Part shown: positions 1-10,210 of the stretch, piece after piece | Layout: each line of letters opens with the position of its first letter | Numbering within the stretch: the first letter of the stretch is position 1 | Origin: an uncultured Gammaproteobacteria bacterium | GTDB lineage: Bacteria > Pseudomonadota > Gammaproteobacteria > Pseudomonadales > Azotimanducaceae | Assembly: GCA_913051785.1 (NCBI GenBank) | Contig: CAJXCK010000005.1 | Location: 1-47,171 of the forward strand | Direction of reading: 5' to 3' | DNA length: 47,171 nt | The notes under the pieces: generated by a model | Told to the model about the DNA's origin: nothing | The model's database searches: none | Seen by the model: the letters and a program-made list of their open reading frames with translations, nothing else | Translations under genes and position numbers: made by a program

Positions 1-65
1 CTCGCGCATAAGCTCGCGCCTAAACCTTGTATTGGACCGACGCCGGCCACAATTGCTTTCCCCAT
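1..65 (-). CDS. N-terminal fragment of a short-chain dehydrogenase/Rossmann-type protein, truncated by window edge
   Basis: Minus-strand ATG at 65-63 reads MGKAIVAGVGPIQGLGASLCAR, a glycine-rich dinucleotide-binding start; TGATG overlap with the upstream YciI-like gene. Confidence 0.5.
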   Translation of the reverse strand, partial: MGKAIVAGVGPIQGLGASLCA

Positions 66-346
66 CAAGAATCTCCAGGTATAACTTGTTTAAATGGCTT
101 AATTTCGACCGATTCAAAAAGGCCCGCTTGATTATAAGGGTCGTTCGCCGCGAACTGTTTTGCTTCCTCTAAGCTGTTTACCTCAAGGACGATAAGGGAA
201 CCAATCATTTCTCCGGTTGTATCCGACATAAAAGGCCCCGCAAATCTAACTTCAAAGGAATCCAGATAATTTAGGTGCTCAGGTCGAGTCGAGACCCGTA
301 ACTGTGAGGATTTGGGAAAATCTTTACATAAAACTAGGTACAGCAT
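65..346 (-). CDS. YciI-like family protein
   Basis: MLYLVLCKDFPKSSQLRVSTRPEHLNYL...GPFM; internal ATG at 346 fits better than the ORF-track start at 484. Confidence 0.7.
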   Translation of the reverse strand: MLYLVLCKDFPKSSQLRVSTRPEHLNYLDSFEVRFAGPFMSDTTGEMIGSLIVLEVNSLEEAKQFAANDPYNQAGLFESVEIKPFKQVIPGDS

Positions 347-356
347 ACGGGGCTCC

Positions 357-1280
357 TTAGTTGCCAAGGCGTGCTTGTATTTTTGAAATGATTTGAAGGA
401 AATACTTCCTGGCGCTTTCAAAAGATGTTGCCATACCGCAAAAGTCGTGGAGCATTCCCTCGCATATGAGGATTTCTGAATCATTGCCCGCTTCCAGCAA
501 CTTCTGAGCGTAAGCTAAACCCTCGTCTTTGAGAGGATCGAATTCGGCGACAACGGTCAGAGCCGCTGGGAGATCGGTCAGGTTGGTTGAGTTTATTGGT
601 GTGGCTCGGTTGTCCAGTCTCTGCTCGTTATCCGGGCAATACGTATCCCAAAACCATTTCATTACGCTTGTATCAAGCATAAATCCCTCGCCGTTCTCCT
701 GGTAGGATTTGCGCGTCAGGTCTGAATCCGTTACTGGATAGAGCAGGCATTGATAAGTAAGATCAAAATCACATTGATCACGGACCAATCTACTGACAAC
801 AGCGCTTAGGTTGCCGCCAGCACTCTCACCAGCGACGCCTATCTTGCCGTTCCCATTGACCGCTTCCATATTTTCGTTAGCCCATTTGGTGACGGCGAAA
901 CAATCTTCCACTGCCCCAGGGAAAATATGCTCCGGAGCCAATCTATAGTCGACAGAAATAACATTGAGTTCACCGATCGTGCTGATCTCTCTGCAAACAG
1001 CATCCGACGTATCTAGATCTCCAATAACCCATCCGCCACCATGAAAGAAAATCAAAACCCCCGTTGTCATACCGGGTTGATAGACCCTTACAGGGATGGG
1101 TCCGTTTGGTCCCGACACGGATTCACTTCGTATGGTGGAAACTTTTATATCCTCATTCACGGGACGCATCGCTCGGTAAAGAGCTCTTCCTTCATCTATG
1201 GGTAGTTCGCTGATGCTGGGTGTTGGATCTCCTGCGGCCAGTTGATCGAGCATTGCCCTATATTCTGGAGCTAGTGGCAT
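357..1280 (-). CDS. Alpha/beta hydrolase, hormone-sensitive lipase-type esterase
   Basis: HGGGW oxyanion motif, GESAGG nucleophile elbow, C-terminal LHDF; start chosen at MPLAPEY. Confidence 0.88.
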   Translation of the reverse strand: MPLAPEYRAMLDQLAAGDPTPSISELPIDEGRALYRAMRPVNEDIKVSTIRSESVSGPNGPIPVRVYQPGMTTGVLIFFHGGGWVIGDLDTSDAVCREISTIGELNVISVDYRLAPEHIFPGAVEDCFAVTKWANENMEAVNGNGKIGVAGESAGGNLSAVVSRLVRDQCDFDLTYQCLLYPVTDSDLTRKSYQENGEGFMLDTSVMKWFWDTYCPDNEQRLDNRATPINSTNLTDLPAALTVVAEFDPLKDEGLAYAQKLLEAGNDSEILICEGMLHDFCGMATSFESARKYFLQIISKIQARLGN

Positions 1281-1409
1281 TGAAATTTTCCTTTTTGACC
1301 CTACGATATCACCGTACACCATACTTTTTTCGATCTCTAGCGGTAGCCGAGGCAGCGCATGTGGTGTTTTTTATAGAAAAGCTATGCAGGCAGTATTAAG
1401 GATCATCAG

Positions 1410-2012
1410 ATGGCAGGAAAAAACGAGACAGATGAGGGACAGTCGTTGAGCGATGCAGCAAAAAGTTTCAATAGGCTGGAGAATACACTCTTACAAAATC
1501 GGACGCTGACACTCTTTGGGGAAATTAACCAGGACGTGGCTAGGAAAATGTCCGAGCGACTTTTAGGGCTGGCTTTTGAGAACGATGATCCAATAACGCT
1601 CTACATAGGCTCACCGGGTGGGCATGTAGAATCTGGCGACACGATTTTCGATCTTATTCAGTATATAAAACCTGATGTGAGGATAGTAGGGACGGGTTGG
1701 GTAGGTAGCATAGCAACGCACATTTACCTCGCGACGGACAAGAAACTACGATTCTGTTTGCCAAATACCCGATTCCTGATTCATCAACCAAGCGGTGGTT
1801 TTGGTGGCGATGCATCGGATATAGAGATACACGCTCAAGAGATTTTGAAAACCCGTGAGAGGATCAACGGAATTATTGCGGAAAGGACCGGTCAGACCCT
1901 CAAGAAGGTCACTGAAGACACACAGAGGGATTGCTGGATGAGTGCTGAAGAGTCAGTGAAGTACGGCCTGGTAGGTAAGATAATCGCGAACTTCAATGAA
2001 TTACCGGCTTAA
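1410..2012 (+). CDS. ClpP-like serine protease, divergent
   Basis: YIGSPGGHVESGDTIFDLIQYIKP, GWVGSIAT (Ser), RFLIHQPSGG (His), DTQRDCWMSAEESVKYGLV (Asp). Confidence 0.85.
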   Translation: MAGKNETDEGQSLSDAAKSFNRLENTLLQNRTLTLFGEINQDVARKMSERLLGLAFENDDPITLYIGSPGGHVESGDTIFDLIQYIKPDVRIVGTGWVGSIATHIYLATDKKLRFCLPNTRFLIHQPSGGFGGDASDIEIHAQEILKTRERINGIIAERTGQTLKKVTEDTQRDCWMSAEESVKYGLVGKIIANFNELPA

Positions 2013-3290
2013 TTCTTGAGATTTATTCAGTAAGAAGCCCAATCTAGTTTGATGGATCCCCCCCCATAACATGAGGAGGAGGGTGAATATCAGACCGTAC
2101 CGTAGTGAATCAACTCCGGCTGTGTCCGACATTAGGTCGCTGATGAGGCCGACACTAAAGGCTCCCAAGCCTAGGCCTATTATGTTTAGGACGAAGAGGT
2201 TTATTGAAGCCATCACAGCTCTCATTTCGACCGCTGCAAGAGACTGTAGAATTGCGAAATTAACGCCGATGTATACCCCGCCGAGAGCTGCGGGTCCCGT
2301 GAACCAAAATATTGCCCAGAAAGGATCTACGCTTTGATAGCAGAGTAAGCCCGCTGGCAGGTAACCCAAAATCGAGAAGCTCACAATCCAAGCCCTCCAA
2401 CCTTCTGAGATTTTCGATAGTTTATCTGCCAGCGCACCGCCTAAGAATGTACCGAGGCCGCCGCCTAATCCTATACCTAAGGCCAGGAACGTGCCTGACT
2501 CGCTCGTGCTGAACCCGTGGATACGCTGAAAATAGACCGGTGCCCAAGCGATGGCGGCGTAGCCAGCCATAGAAATCAGAGAGTTGCTCAACAAAAGTTG
2601 TCGAATGCGGTTGTCTCGCCACATGGTTTTAACAACTAGGAAAAAAGGGGGTGGTTTGATTTCGGACGTTAATCCATCCGAAAGACCTCTTGGTGGCTCT
2701 TTCATAGTGAATCTCACGGCGAGAGCTATCAACAGGCCAGGAGCACCTGCAATAACGAAAGCCCACCTCCAACCGACCCAATCATTTACCCATCCTCCGA
2801 TTAAGAAGCCAAACATAATTCCGAAATTGACTCCAAGGCCAAAAATTGCCATTGCAGTGGCTCTCTCTGCCGGCTCGTACAGATCAGCAATAATTGAGTG
2901 AGAAGGTGGATTAGACCCCGCTTCTCCAACAGCGACACCTATTCGTGCCGCCAGTAATTGCCAATATTGGCCTGCAGCCGCGCAGGCAACGGTCATCGCA
3001 CTCCACAGGGAGATTGAAAACGCAATCAGATTTCGTCTATTTCTCCGGTCCGCCCACATTGCCATGGGCATCCCGAGAGTTGCATAAAAAAGGGCGAACG
3101 CAAAACCGGTCAAAATTCCCAATTGGGTATCAGTCAGATCGAAAGCAATCCTTATAGGCTCTTGGAGAATAGCTACTATTTGGCGGTCTATATGACTTGC
3201 GATAAAGACCAGGAGTAGCAGAAAAAGTGTATAGCCACGTTGCCGTCGATTTTGCGTTTTGATGTCCACTACGTAATTATCGATCATCAA
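2001..3290 (-). CDS. MFS transporter (spinster-like)
   Basis: 429 aa, multiple TM segments, DRQIVAILQEPIRIAFDLTDTQLGILTGFAFALFY, ADRRNRRN motif. Confidence 0.88.
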   Translation of the reverse strand: MMIDNYVVDIKTQNRRQRGYTLFLLLLVFIASHIDRQIVAILQEPIRIAFDLTDTQLGILTGFAFALFYATLGMPMAMWADRRNRRNLIAFSISLWSAMTVACAAAGQYWQLLAARIGVAVGEAGSNPPSHSIIADLYEPAERATAMAIFGLGVNFGIMFGFLIGGWVNDWVGWRWAFVIAGAPGLLIALAVRFTMKEPPRGLSDGLTSEIKPPPFFLVVKTMWRDNRIRQLLLSNSLISMAGYAAIAWAPVYFQRIHGFSTSESGTFLALGIGLGGGLGTFLGGALADKLSKISEGWRAWIVSFSILGYLPAGLLCYQSVDPFWAIFWFTGPAALGGVYIGVNFAILQSLAAVEMRAVMASINLFVLNIIGLGLGAFSVGLISDLMSDTAGVDSLRYGLIFTLLLMLWGGIHQTRLGFLLNKSQELSR

Positions 3291-3341
3291 ACTAGCTGGT
3301 AAAAGATTTACATAAACGACTCGTTATCGTAGGAGATTTTT

Positions 3342-4199
3342 ATGGAATGGAAGTTATTGAAGGTAGAGAAGCGAGAGGGTCTGGTCACGGTTGTTATCAA
3401 TAATCCGCCGATAAATCTCATCACGCTTGACCTGTACCGAGAGCTTTCTCAGTTTGTTGAAAAAATGGCTGATGAGAAAGGGGTGTCGGTGATTCTTTTT
3501 AAAAGCGCGAACCCAGATTTTTTCATCGCTCATTTCGACGTCAGCGAAATTTTGAAGTTTCCCCTAGAGGGAGAGGTGAGGCCCCACCCAGAGCTCAACG
3601 CCTTTCACTTGATGTGCGAAAGACTGCGGAACATGGAAAAGGTGACGATAGCGCAAATAGAGGGGCGAGTTGGCGGAGGTGGTGGTGAACTCGTTGCGAG
3701 TATGGACATGCGCTTCGGCGTAAAAAACAAAACTATTCTTAATCAAATGGAAGTTCCTCTTGGAATCCTGCCTGGCGGATCCGGTACACAGCGGTTACCC
3801 CGAATAATTGGCAGAGGTAGAGCTATAGAGGTGATCTTAGGTGCCGAGGACATTGATTCGGTAACGTTGGAAAATTGGGGCTTTCTGAATAGGCTGTATG
3901 AACCCGACGAAATTGAAGAAAAGGTAGCTACCCTAGCGAGAAGAATTTCCCTCTATCCAAATCCAGCGGTCCGTTTGGCGAAAAGGTCGATCAATAACCA
4001 CGAGATGCCCTTGAATATGGGTCTCCAGCAAGAGGCTTATTTGTTCCAACAACTACTGAGAACTGAGGAGGCGCCTAAGGCAATGACGAGATTTTTGTTG
4101 GGCGGGGGGCAAACAAAAGAAGGTGAGCTCCGAGTGGCCGAGCTGTCGCTAGAAATAAACGAATCAAGCGTAGCGGTTGATGAGGAAAAAGGCGACTGA
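3342..4199 (+). CDS. Enoyl-CoA hydratase/isomerase family protein
   Basis: Crotonase fold signatures: VTVVINNPPINLI, IEGRVGGGGGELVASMDMRFG, GILPGGSGTQRLPRIIG. Confidence 0.85.
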   Translation: MEWKLLKVEKREGLVTVVINNPPINLITLDLYRELSQFVEKMADEKGVSVILFKSANPDFFIAHFDVSEILKFPLEGEVRPHPELNAFHLMCERLRNMEKVTIAQIEGRVGGGGGELVASMDMRFGVKNKTILNQMEVPLGILPGGSGTQRLPRIIGRGRAIEVILGAEDIDSVTLENWGFLNRLYEPDEIEEKVATLARRISLYPNPAVRLAKRSINNHEMPLNMGLQQEAYLFQQLLRTEEAPKAMTRFLLGGGQTKEGELRVAELSLEINESSVAVDEEKGD

Positions 4200-5267
4200 A
4201 GCACAGATAAACACCGGGACGATAGCTACCATCAGGGGAGGAAAATTAAAGACTAAGGTCATCGGGATCAAAAAGTCTTGAAGATATTTAAAACTAAGCC
4301 CGATAAAAAGGCCCACAGCTAATCTTGGGCCCATTCCCGTCTTTCTAACCGCTCCCAGCGATAGTGAAAGAGCTAAGAGAGCCATTGCTGCGTACATCGC
4401 AGGGCTCAGGATCCGACTTAGTATGAGAATTTTGTGAGTCTGATGATCCTCTGATTCAGGTTGAAGAGAAATCTGCCTGCTCAGGTCACTTATTGATCTC
4501 CTTTTCGGCTGCTGGATTGTCTTGTTGATCAGTTGTTCAGGAGTTTGTTGCAGTTCCCACGGGTACACCTTATGAGATTCGGTCGAAACTAAATTACCTG
4601 ATTTAGACGTCAGTTCGACCGAGTGCAGGGTCCATAGGTTGTCAGCGAATTTAGCGGAGCTTGCCTGAATGGCCCTAAAACTGTCATCGGAAGGATTCAG
4701 CGAGTATTCGTAAATATCTTCAAAAAAAGGATCCCCCGATCCATCAAAACCGGCTGCGCCGATTCGAATAAATCTCTCTTGATCTTTGATCCAAACATCT
4801 CGCTCCATCATGGACGAGTCTTCTTTGCTTTGATTAAGCATTTTGTACTTTTGTGCGAAAGCGTCGGACTTGGGAGTAGCGAACTCGCTCAGAAGGAAGC
4901 TGGCTAGTATAAAAGTTGTTATGGCGGGAAGGATTCCGATATAGAGTCTCCATGGGGAAGAGCCGATGAGCCTGACAGCCTGAATTTCGCTATTCTCCGC
5001 CAGTTCGCCAAGAGCGATTAAGCAACCCATAAAAGTTGAAAATATTAGAACTTCACCCAGCCTCCTCGGTGTAGATGAGAGAACGAAAACCGCTATTTCG
5101 GTTAATTGGTATCCGTGTGCCGCATCTGATAATTCCTCGAGAAATGCAAACATCGAAACGAGCGCAGTGAAACCCAACGTGACTGCTAAAACGGCCTTAA
5201 AGATTTGAAAACTAAGATATCGATCGAACTTTGTGAATCCTAGAATATTACTGTGCGCTGACCACAT
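4164..5267 (-). CDS. LptF/LptG family lipopolysaccharide export permease (LptG-like)
   Basis: Three N-terminal TM helices, GELAENSEIQAVRLIGSSPWRLYIGIL, periplasmic domain and C-terminal TM helices. Confidence 0.8.
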   Translation of the reverse strand: MWSAHSNILGFTKFDRYLSFQIFKAVLAVTLGFTALVSMFAFLEELSDAAHGYQLTEIAVFVLSSTPRRLGEVLIFSTFMGCLIALGELAENSEIQAVRLIGSSPWRLYIGILPAITTFILASFLLSEFATPKSDAFAQKYKMLNQSKEDSSMMERDVWIKDQERFIRIGAAGFDGSGDPFFEDIYEYSLNPSDDSFRAIQASSAKFADNLWTLHSVELTSKSGNLVSTESHKVYPWELQQTPEQLINKTIQQPKRRSISDLSRQISLQPESEDHQTHKILILSRILSPAMYAAMALLALSLSLGAVRKTGMGPRLAVGLFIGLSFKYLQDFLIPMTLVFNFPPLMVAIVPVFICASVAFFLINRYA

Positions 5268-5423
5268 GTTCTCTAACTCTTGAAAAGGAGGGATTTCTTT
5301 TTTTTCGCGATTTGAATTTAAAAACTACCATCTTTTTAGCCTTGTGACAGATGAAAAGATCCATTGCGCCTAATCCAAGAATGGCCACATACTCTTAAAT
5401 AAATTGACTCTTAGTGAACATAA

Positions 5424-6068
5424 ATGGGTTTGGAAATAATAGGCGCTGGGTTTGGGCGGACAGGGACTCTATCGTTGAAGTTTGCGCTGGAGGAGCTAGG
5501 GTTCAACAAATGTTATCACATGATGGAAATTCCAAAGGTTTCCCATCATATAAGCTCTTGGCGAAAAGCCGCGGCGGGGGAAAATGTCGATTGGCATTTG
5601 TTATTTCAGGGATATAAAGCAGCAGTGGACTGGCCTTCCTGCAATTACTGGAGGGAGCAGCTACGAGCTTTTCCGGAAGCTAAGATAATTTTGACAAAGA
5701 GAGATGCAGACGACTGGTATGAGAGCGTCATCAATACAATCTGGCCTGCTTCTGTAAAAGGGAGGGAACTAGCGAGATCGAACGAAAATTTGGATAAAGT
5801 GGCACAGGATAGATCTAGCATGGTCTTTGAGGTTATTTGGGATGGGATTTTTGACGATCGAATGTCAGAAAAAGACTTTGTCATTGATAAATATGAAAAA
5901 CATAATCAGTCTGTCATCGATGAAGTGCCCTCCTCAAAATTATTAGTCTACGAGCCAGGTGAAGGGTGGGAGCCCTTGTGTCAGTTTTTGGGGTGCTCGC
6001 AACCATCGATTGACTACCCCAACGTGAATTCAACGGAAGAATTCTCTAGCCGAATGAAATCGTCTTAA
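5424..6068 (+). CDS. Sulfotransferase family protein
   Basis: IIGAGFGRTGTLSLKFALEELGF (P-loop-like PAPS motif), YWREQLRAFPEAKIILTKRDADDWYES. Confidence 0.8.
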   Translation: MGLEIIGAGFGRTGTLSLKFALEELGFNKCYHMMEIPKVSHHISSWRKAAAGENVDWHLLFQGYKAAVDWPSCNYWREQLRAFPEAKIILTKRDADDWYESVINTIWPASVKGRELARSNENLDKVAQDRSSMVFEVIWDGIFDDRMSEKDFVIDKYEKHNQSVIDEVPSSKLLVYEPGEGWEPLCQFLGCSQPSIDYPNVNSTEEFSSRMKSS

Positions 6069-6082
6069 CACTGAATGATCGG

Positions 6083-6538
6083 CTAAGGATTCTGGCCTGT
6101 TATCAGTCCGAGAGGGAAAAGTAGAGCTATCAGAATGAAAGGGACTATAAAATTGAAAGACACGATGACCAAAAAACTTTGAGTTATTGTTTGATAAGTT
6201 CCCTGCATGTCTTTCTTAAACGTTTCGAGCATTCCACCCTGAGAGAAATGGGTGAGCAAAGTGCCCGTGATGCCCTGGGCAACCGACAAAATTAGAAAAG
6301 TGGACCACATATGGTTTATTGTCATAGTCTCTCCGGTGGCAGGGGCTAGCGAAGAAGATATTCCCATGAAGACAAGAAAGATAACTACGCACAGAGCAAA
6401 AATATAACCGGAGTATTGATTCATACCGAGGGCACGGTAATTTGAATAGAGCATATAGCCTCCTGCTAATATAGAGCCAAGTGCGCTTGCAATGCTTATG
6501 CTTGTCATAGAATAGAGTTTCGGTAGTTCTTTACTCAT
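6083..6538 (-). CDS. Hypothetical multi-pass membrane protein
   Basis: 151 aa with about four hydrophobic segments; no family recognised. Confidence 0.6.
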   Translation of the reverse strand: MSKELPKLYSMTSISIASALGSILAGGYMLYSNYRALGMNQYSGYIFALCVVIFLVFMGISSSLAPATGETMTINHMWSTFLILSVAQGITGTLLTHFSQGGMLETFKKDMQGTYQTITQSFLVIVSFNFIVPFILIALLFPLGLITGQNP

Positions 6539-6550
6539 TAATCACCCTAA

Positions 6551-8011
6551 TTAGAAAAGCTCTGGCACTCGAGTATAGTGCTTTGTTGCGGCTTCATAAG
6601 CGTTAGCTATTTTAAGTAATTCTAAATCGCCGTTCGGTTTCCCAACAAGCTGAATCCCCACTGGCAAGCCCTCTTTAGTAAAACCACCTGGCACGGATAT
6701 AGCCGGCAAACCTGTTACTGTTATCATGCAGCAGACCGACATCCAATCGATGTAAGTATCTAATTTAACCCCTGCGATCTCACTAATCCATTCTTGAGAC
6801 AGGTCAAACGGCGGTACCTGAGCAGCTGGGAGCAGTAATGCATCAAACTCCCTAAAGTATTCACTGATATCCTCGAAGATTCGGGTTCTCGTGGCCTCTG
6901 CACGAATCATATCTTCTATCTTTAAGCTAAAGCCCTTTTCAACATTCCAAATTGCGCTGTCTTTAGTAAACTCTCGCCAGTTGGGGACAGTTTTCTCCAG
7001 CAGATTCCCAAGTCCTCTCAGCCCCACAGCTCTTTGGGTTTGGAAACACTCCATAGCATCTTCAAGAGGTGGGTCTTTGAAGATGACTTCTGCACCGAGT
7101 TTTGAAAACATTTTTCCAGCTTCATCAATAATCGAAAGGACGCTCTGATCAATAGGTAACCCGCCCAGGGTGGGACTAACCGCTATTTTTAGTGGTTGGC
7201 TGCCATCTATTTTTCTTGCCGCTAATGCATCCAAAAAGTATTCGCCAGATTCTGGAAGTGTTAGAGGGTCCCTAGTATCGGGGCCTGCCATGACAGACAT
7301 CAACAAAATTGAGTCTGCGACCGAACGTGCCATGGGTCCAGTCGTCGACAATCTGCCGTACCAACCCAACCCTGGGTTTCTAGGTGTTCTGCCGATAGAG
7401 GGTCGAAACCCAACCACATTACAGAAGCTTGCAGGGTTTCTAAGCGAACCACCCATATCACTGCCATCAGCCAAGGGAAGCATTTTTGTCGCTAAAGCGA
7501 CCGCAGCGCCGCCACTGCTGCCCCCCGCGCTTCGAGTCACATCGTAGGGATTCCTTGTCGCACCGAACACGGAATTGAAGGTATTCGAGCCAAGGCCAAA
7601 TTCAGGCATATTGGTATGTCCGATGAATATTGCGCCGGCTTCGCGTAGACGAGAGGTAAGTAGCTCGTCTTCTTTTTCAATCTTTTTTGCAAAAGGAGCA
7701 AACCCCCTCGTCGTAGGGAATCCTTTCACAGCGATAGCATCTTTAGGGGCCAGAGGAATACCGTGCAAAGGCCCTCGATCAGATATCGGGACGTGATCAG
7801 CTAATACCGCGAGCTCCATCGCGGCCTCTTCGTCCAAAAGATTCACTATTGCATTAACATAGGGGTTGATCGCCCCTATCCGACGATAAATATTGCTCAT
7901 CAGTTCTTCAGAAGATATATCCCCCCTTTGCATGTCTCTACATAGGGTTAGGGCGTCGTCCCATAAAGGTTTTTCTGCGCTGAATTCATTTGTGAGTGTC
8001 TTTTCGCTCAT
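6551..8011 (-). CDS. Amidase signature family enzyme
   Basis: GIPLAPKDAIAVKGFPTTRG; TRSAGGSSGGAAVALATKMLPLADGSDMGGSLRNPASFC. Confidence 0.93.
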   Translation of the reverse strand: MSEKTLTNEFSAEKPLWDDALTLCRDMQRGDISSEELMSNIYRRIGAINPYVNAIVNLLDEEAAMELAVLADHVPISDRGPLHGIPLAPKDAIAVKGFPTTRGFAPFAKKIEKEDELLTSRLREAGAIFIGHTNMPEFGLGSNTFNSVFGATRNPYDVTRSAGGSSGGAAVALATKMLPLADGSDMGGSLRNPASFCNVVGFRPSIGRTPRNPGLGWYGRLSTTGPMARSVADSILLMSVMAGPDTRDPLTLPESGEYFLDALAARKIDGSQPLKIAVSPTLGGLPIDQSVLSIIDEAGKMFSKLGAEVIFKDPPLEDAMECFQTQRAVGLRGLGNLLEKTVPNWREFTKDSAIWNVEKGFSLKIEDMIRAEATRTRIFEDISEYFREFDALLLPAAQVPPFDLSQEWISEIAGVKLDTYIDWMSVCCMITVTGLPAISVPGGFTKEGLPVGIQLVGKPNGDLELLKIANAYEAATKHYTRVPELF

Positions 8012-8120
8012 GAGCTGAGTTTACCAAGGATCCTAATCTAGAACGCTGTCTAAATATTGATCCTTGCATTTACCTTGCTGTGCGCTAGGGTGATCGAACG
8101 AGGAGATTAATAGGAGCGGG

Positions 8121-9674
8121 ATGACCGAAATTCTTGCCAAAGATTCCAGCCTGGCACAGCGATTCTTGCCCGAAGGTGTAGATCGTTTGATCTTCGTTGG
8201 AAGCGTTCTAGTCATCATTGGATTATGCGCTCCGTTAGCGGCGTACCCTACCGAAGCGAAGATGCTCCTTGCCAAAGTGTTTGACGAACTTACGCATAAT
8301 TTTGGGGTCCTCTACCTTATGGGCTCATTCGGAGCTTTGTTATTTCTCTTGGGTTTGGCCGCGAGTCAATTTGGGAATATTAAGTTGGGTAACGTAGAGC
8401 CAGACTTCCCAACATTTAGTTGGTCGGCGATGCTTTTTTGTGGAGGAATTGGCACATCGATTCTGTATTGGGGCACTATCGAATGGACCCATTATTTCCA
8501 GAGCCCTCCGTTTGATGTTGAGCCAGGCACTGCTGAGGCGCTCTCGTGGTCAACCAGCTATCCGATTTTCCACTGGGGACCAATAGGTTGGGCTTTATAT
8601 TGCCTTCCCGGTGTGGCAATGAGTTATAGCTATCATGTACGAGGAGCATCGCTTCGATTAAGTGAAGCCTGTAGGCCGATTCTAGGCAAACTTACCGACG
8701 GACCTCTGGGCCGATTAATCGACCTATGCTTTGTTATCGGATTAGTCGGAGCATGCAGCACTGGTTTTGGACTGGCGATACCGCTTATTTCTACTGGCAT
8801 TAGTCAGATTCTTTCTTTGGACCAGGCTGCCCTGGGCTTTGCCCTGGAGTTTATAGTCATACTCTTCGTCACTGCGATTTTTTCTATTAGTGTCTGGTTT
8901 GGTCTAGAGAAGGGGATAAAGCGGCTTAGCGACTTAAATGTCTCATTAGCGATAGTCCTATTGCTGTTTATTTTTTTAGTTGGACCAACTTTATTTATCG
9001 TCGAGCTTGGTTTCGAGAGCGCAGGACATATGTTCCATAATTTTATCCGTATGAGCACTTGGACGGATTCAGCTCAAACCTCAAGCTTTGTTGAGGGTTG
9101 GACGGTTTTTTATTGGGCCTGGTGGCTTGCGTTGGGGCCCTATATGGGCATTTTTATTGCAAAAATCTCTCGCGGCAGGACGATCAGGCAGGTCATTTTA
9201 GGGTGTATAGGTTACGGGACTCTTGGATCGGCCGCCTTCTTCGCCATTCTAGGAAACTATGCGGTCTACCTGGAATTTAATAATCTTTTACCGGTAGTGG
9301 AAATATTAGAAGCAGGTGGTGGCGATACCGCAATTATTTCAGTACTTGGTACACTCCCGATATCTGGGATCGTCATTTTCTTGTTTACTGTTGTATGCGT
9401 TATCTTTGCTGCAACCAGCTATGACTCAGCCTCCTATACGATTGCTGCCTGTGCAACGAAAGATTTGGGTCGTGATGAACACCCGGAGCGTTGGCATCGA
9501 GTTTTTTGGGCATGTTTACTAGGTGTATTGCCGATCACCCTTATATATGTCGGAGGATTGGATTCCTTGAAATCGGCGGTCACAGTCTCCTCGGTTCCGT
9601 TGTTCGTGATCGTGCTGCTAGTAACGCTGTCGCTATGCAAATCGTTAGCTGCGGATCAAAAAACCGACCGTTAA
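8121..9674 (+). CDS. BCCT family betaine/carnitine/choline-type transporter
   Basis: 517 aa, CGGIGTSILYWGTIEWTHYFQSPPF, FYWAWWLALGPYMGIFIAKISRGRTIR. Confidence 0.92.
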   Translation: MTEILAKDSSLAQRFLPEGVDRLIFVGSVLVIIGLCAPLAAYPTEAKMLLAKVFDELTHNFGVLYLMGSFGALLFLLGLAASQFGNIKLGNVEPDFPTFSWSAMLFCGGIGTSILYWGTIEWTHYFQSPPFDVEPGTAEALSWSTSYPIFHWGPIGWALYCLPGVAMSYSYHVRGASLRLSEACRPILGKLTDGPLGRLIDLCFVIGLVGACSTGFGLAIPLISTGISQILSLDQAALGFALEFIVILFVTAIFSISVWFGLEKGIKRLSDLNVSLAIVLLLFIFLVGPTLFIVELGFESAGHMFHNFIRMSTWTDSAQTSSFVEGWTVFYWAWWLALGPYMGIFIAKISRGRTIRQVILGCIGYGTLGSAAFFAILGNYAVYLEFNNLLPVVEILEAGGGDTAIISVLGTLPISGIVIFLFTVVCVIFAATSYDSASYTIAACATKDLGRDEHPERWHRVFWACLLGVLPITLIYVGGLDSLKSAVTVSSVPLFVIVLLVTLSLCKSLAADQKTDR

Positions 9675-9706
9675 GTTGATTTAAACATTACGTTACGGAA
9701 ATTCTT

Positions 9707-10198
9707 TTGGAAGATGTAACGGATAATCTCCTGAAGATCGCTAGTATTCTTTCTAGCAGGAAGGAAACCGTCGCTGTGACAGAGACCTCTACAGGAGGGC
9801 TTATCTCTGCCGGATTATTGAGCGTTCCAGGCGCCTCCTCTTATTTCGTAGGAGGGGTAGTCCCTTACGCTCGCTCAGTGCGTGGAGATTTATTAGGCAT
9901 AACCAAAGAAACAGTTGAAGGGCTCTCCCCGATGAGTGAAGAGATGGCCTTGAATTTTGCCCAAAATACGAAGCAGAAAATGCAGACTGACTGGGCAATC
10001 GCGGAACTGGGCATAGCTGGACCCGGAGGAAGCGTCTATGGGTTTGAACCAGGCTCTTGTGTTATCGGTGTTGTAGGGCCACTTTCCTCCAGTCTGTTTA
10101 TCCAAACTGGTAAGGATCGACGCAACGAAAACATGGCACTTTTCAGAGATTCTGCCCTAGGTTTATTTGCAGATGTTCTTAGTGAGATGGAGTCTTAG
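9707..10198 (+). CDS. CinA C-terminal-like nicotinamide-nucleotide amidohydrolase family protein
   Basis: VAVTETSTGGLISAGLLSVPGASSYFVGGVVPYA, AELGIAGPGG; TTG start. Confidence 0.8.
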   Translation: MEDVTDNLLKIASILSSRKETVAVTETSTGGLISAGLLSVPGASSYFVGGVVPYARSVRGDLLGITKETVEGLSPMSEEMALNFAQNTKQKMQTDWAIAELGIAGPGGSVYGFEPGSCVIGVVGPLSSSLFIQTGKDRRNENMALFRDSALGLFADVLSEMES

Positions 10199-10210
10199 TC
10201 CCTCCAAACG

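Noticed and set aside
7170-7547. 125-aa plus-strand ORF inside the amidase gene
   Set aside because: Antisense to a well-supported amidase; composition looks like a mirror of the coding strand.
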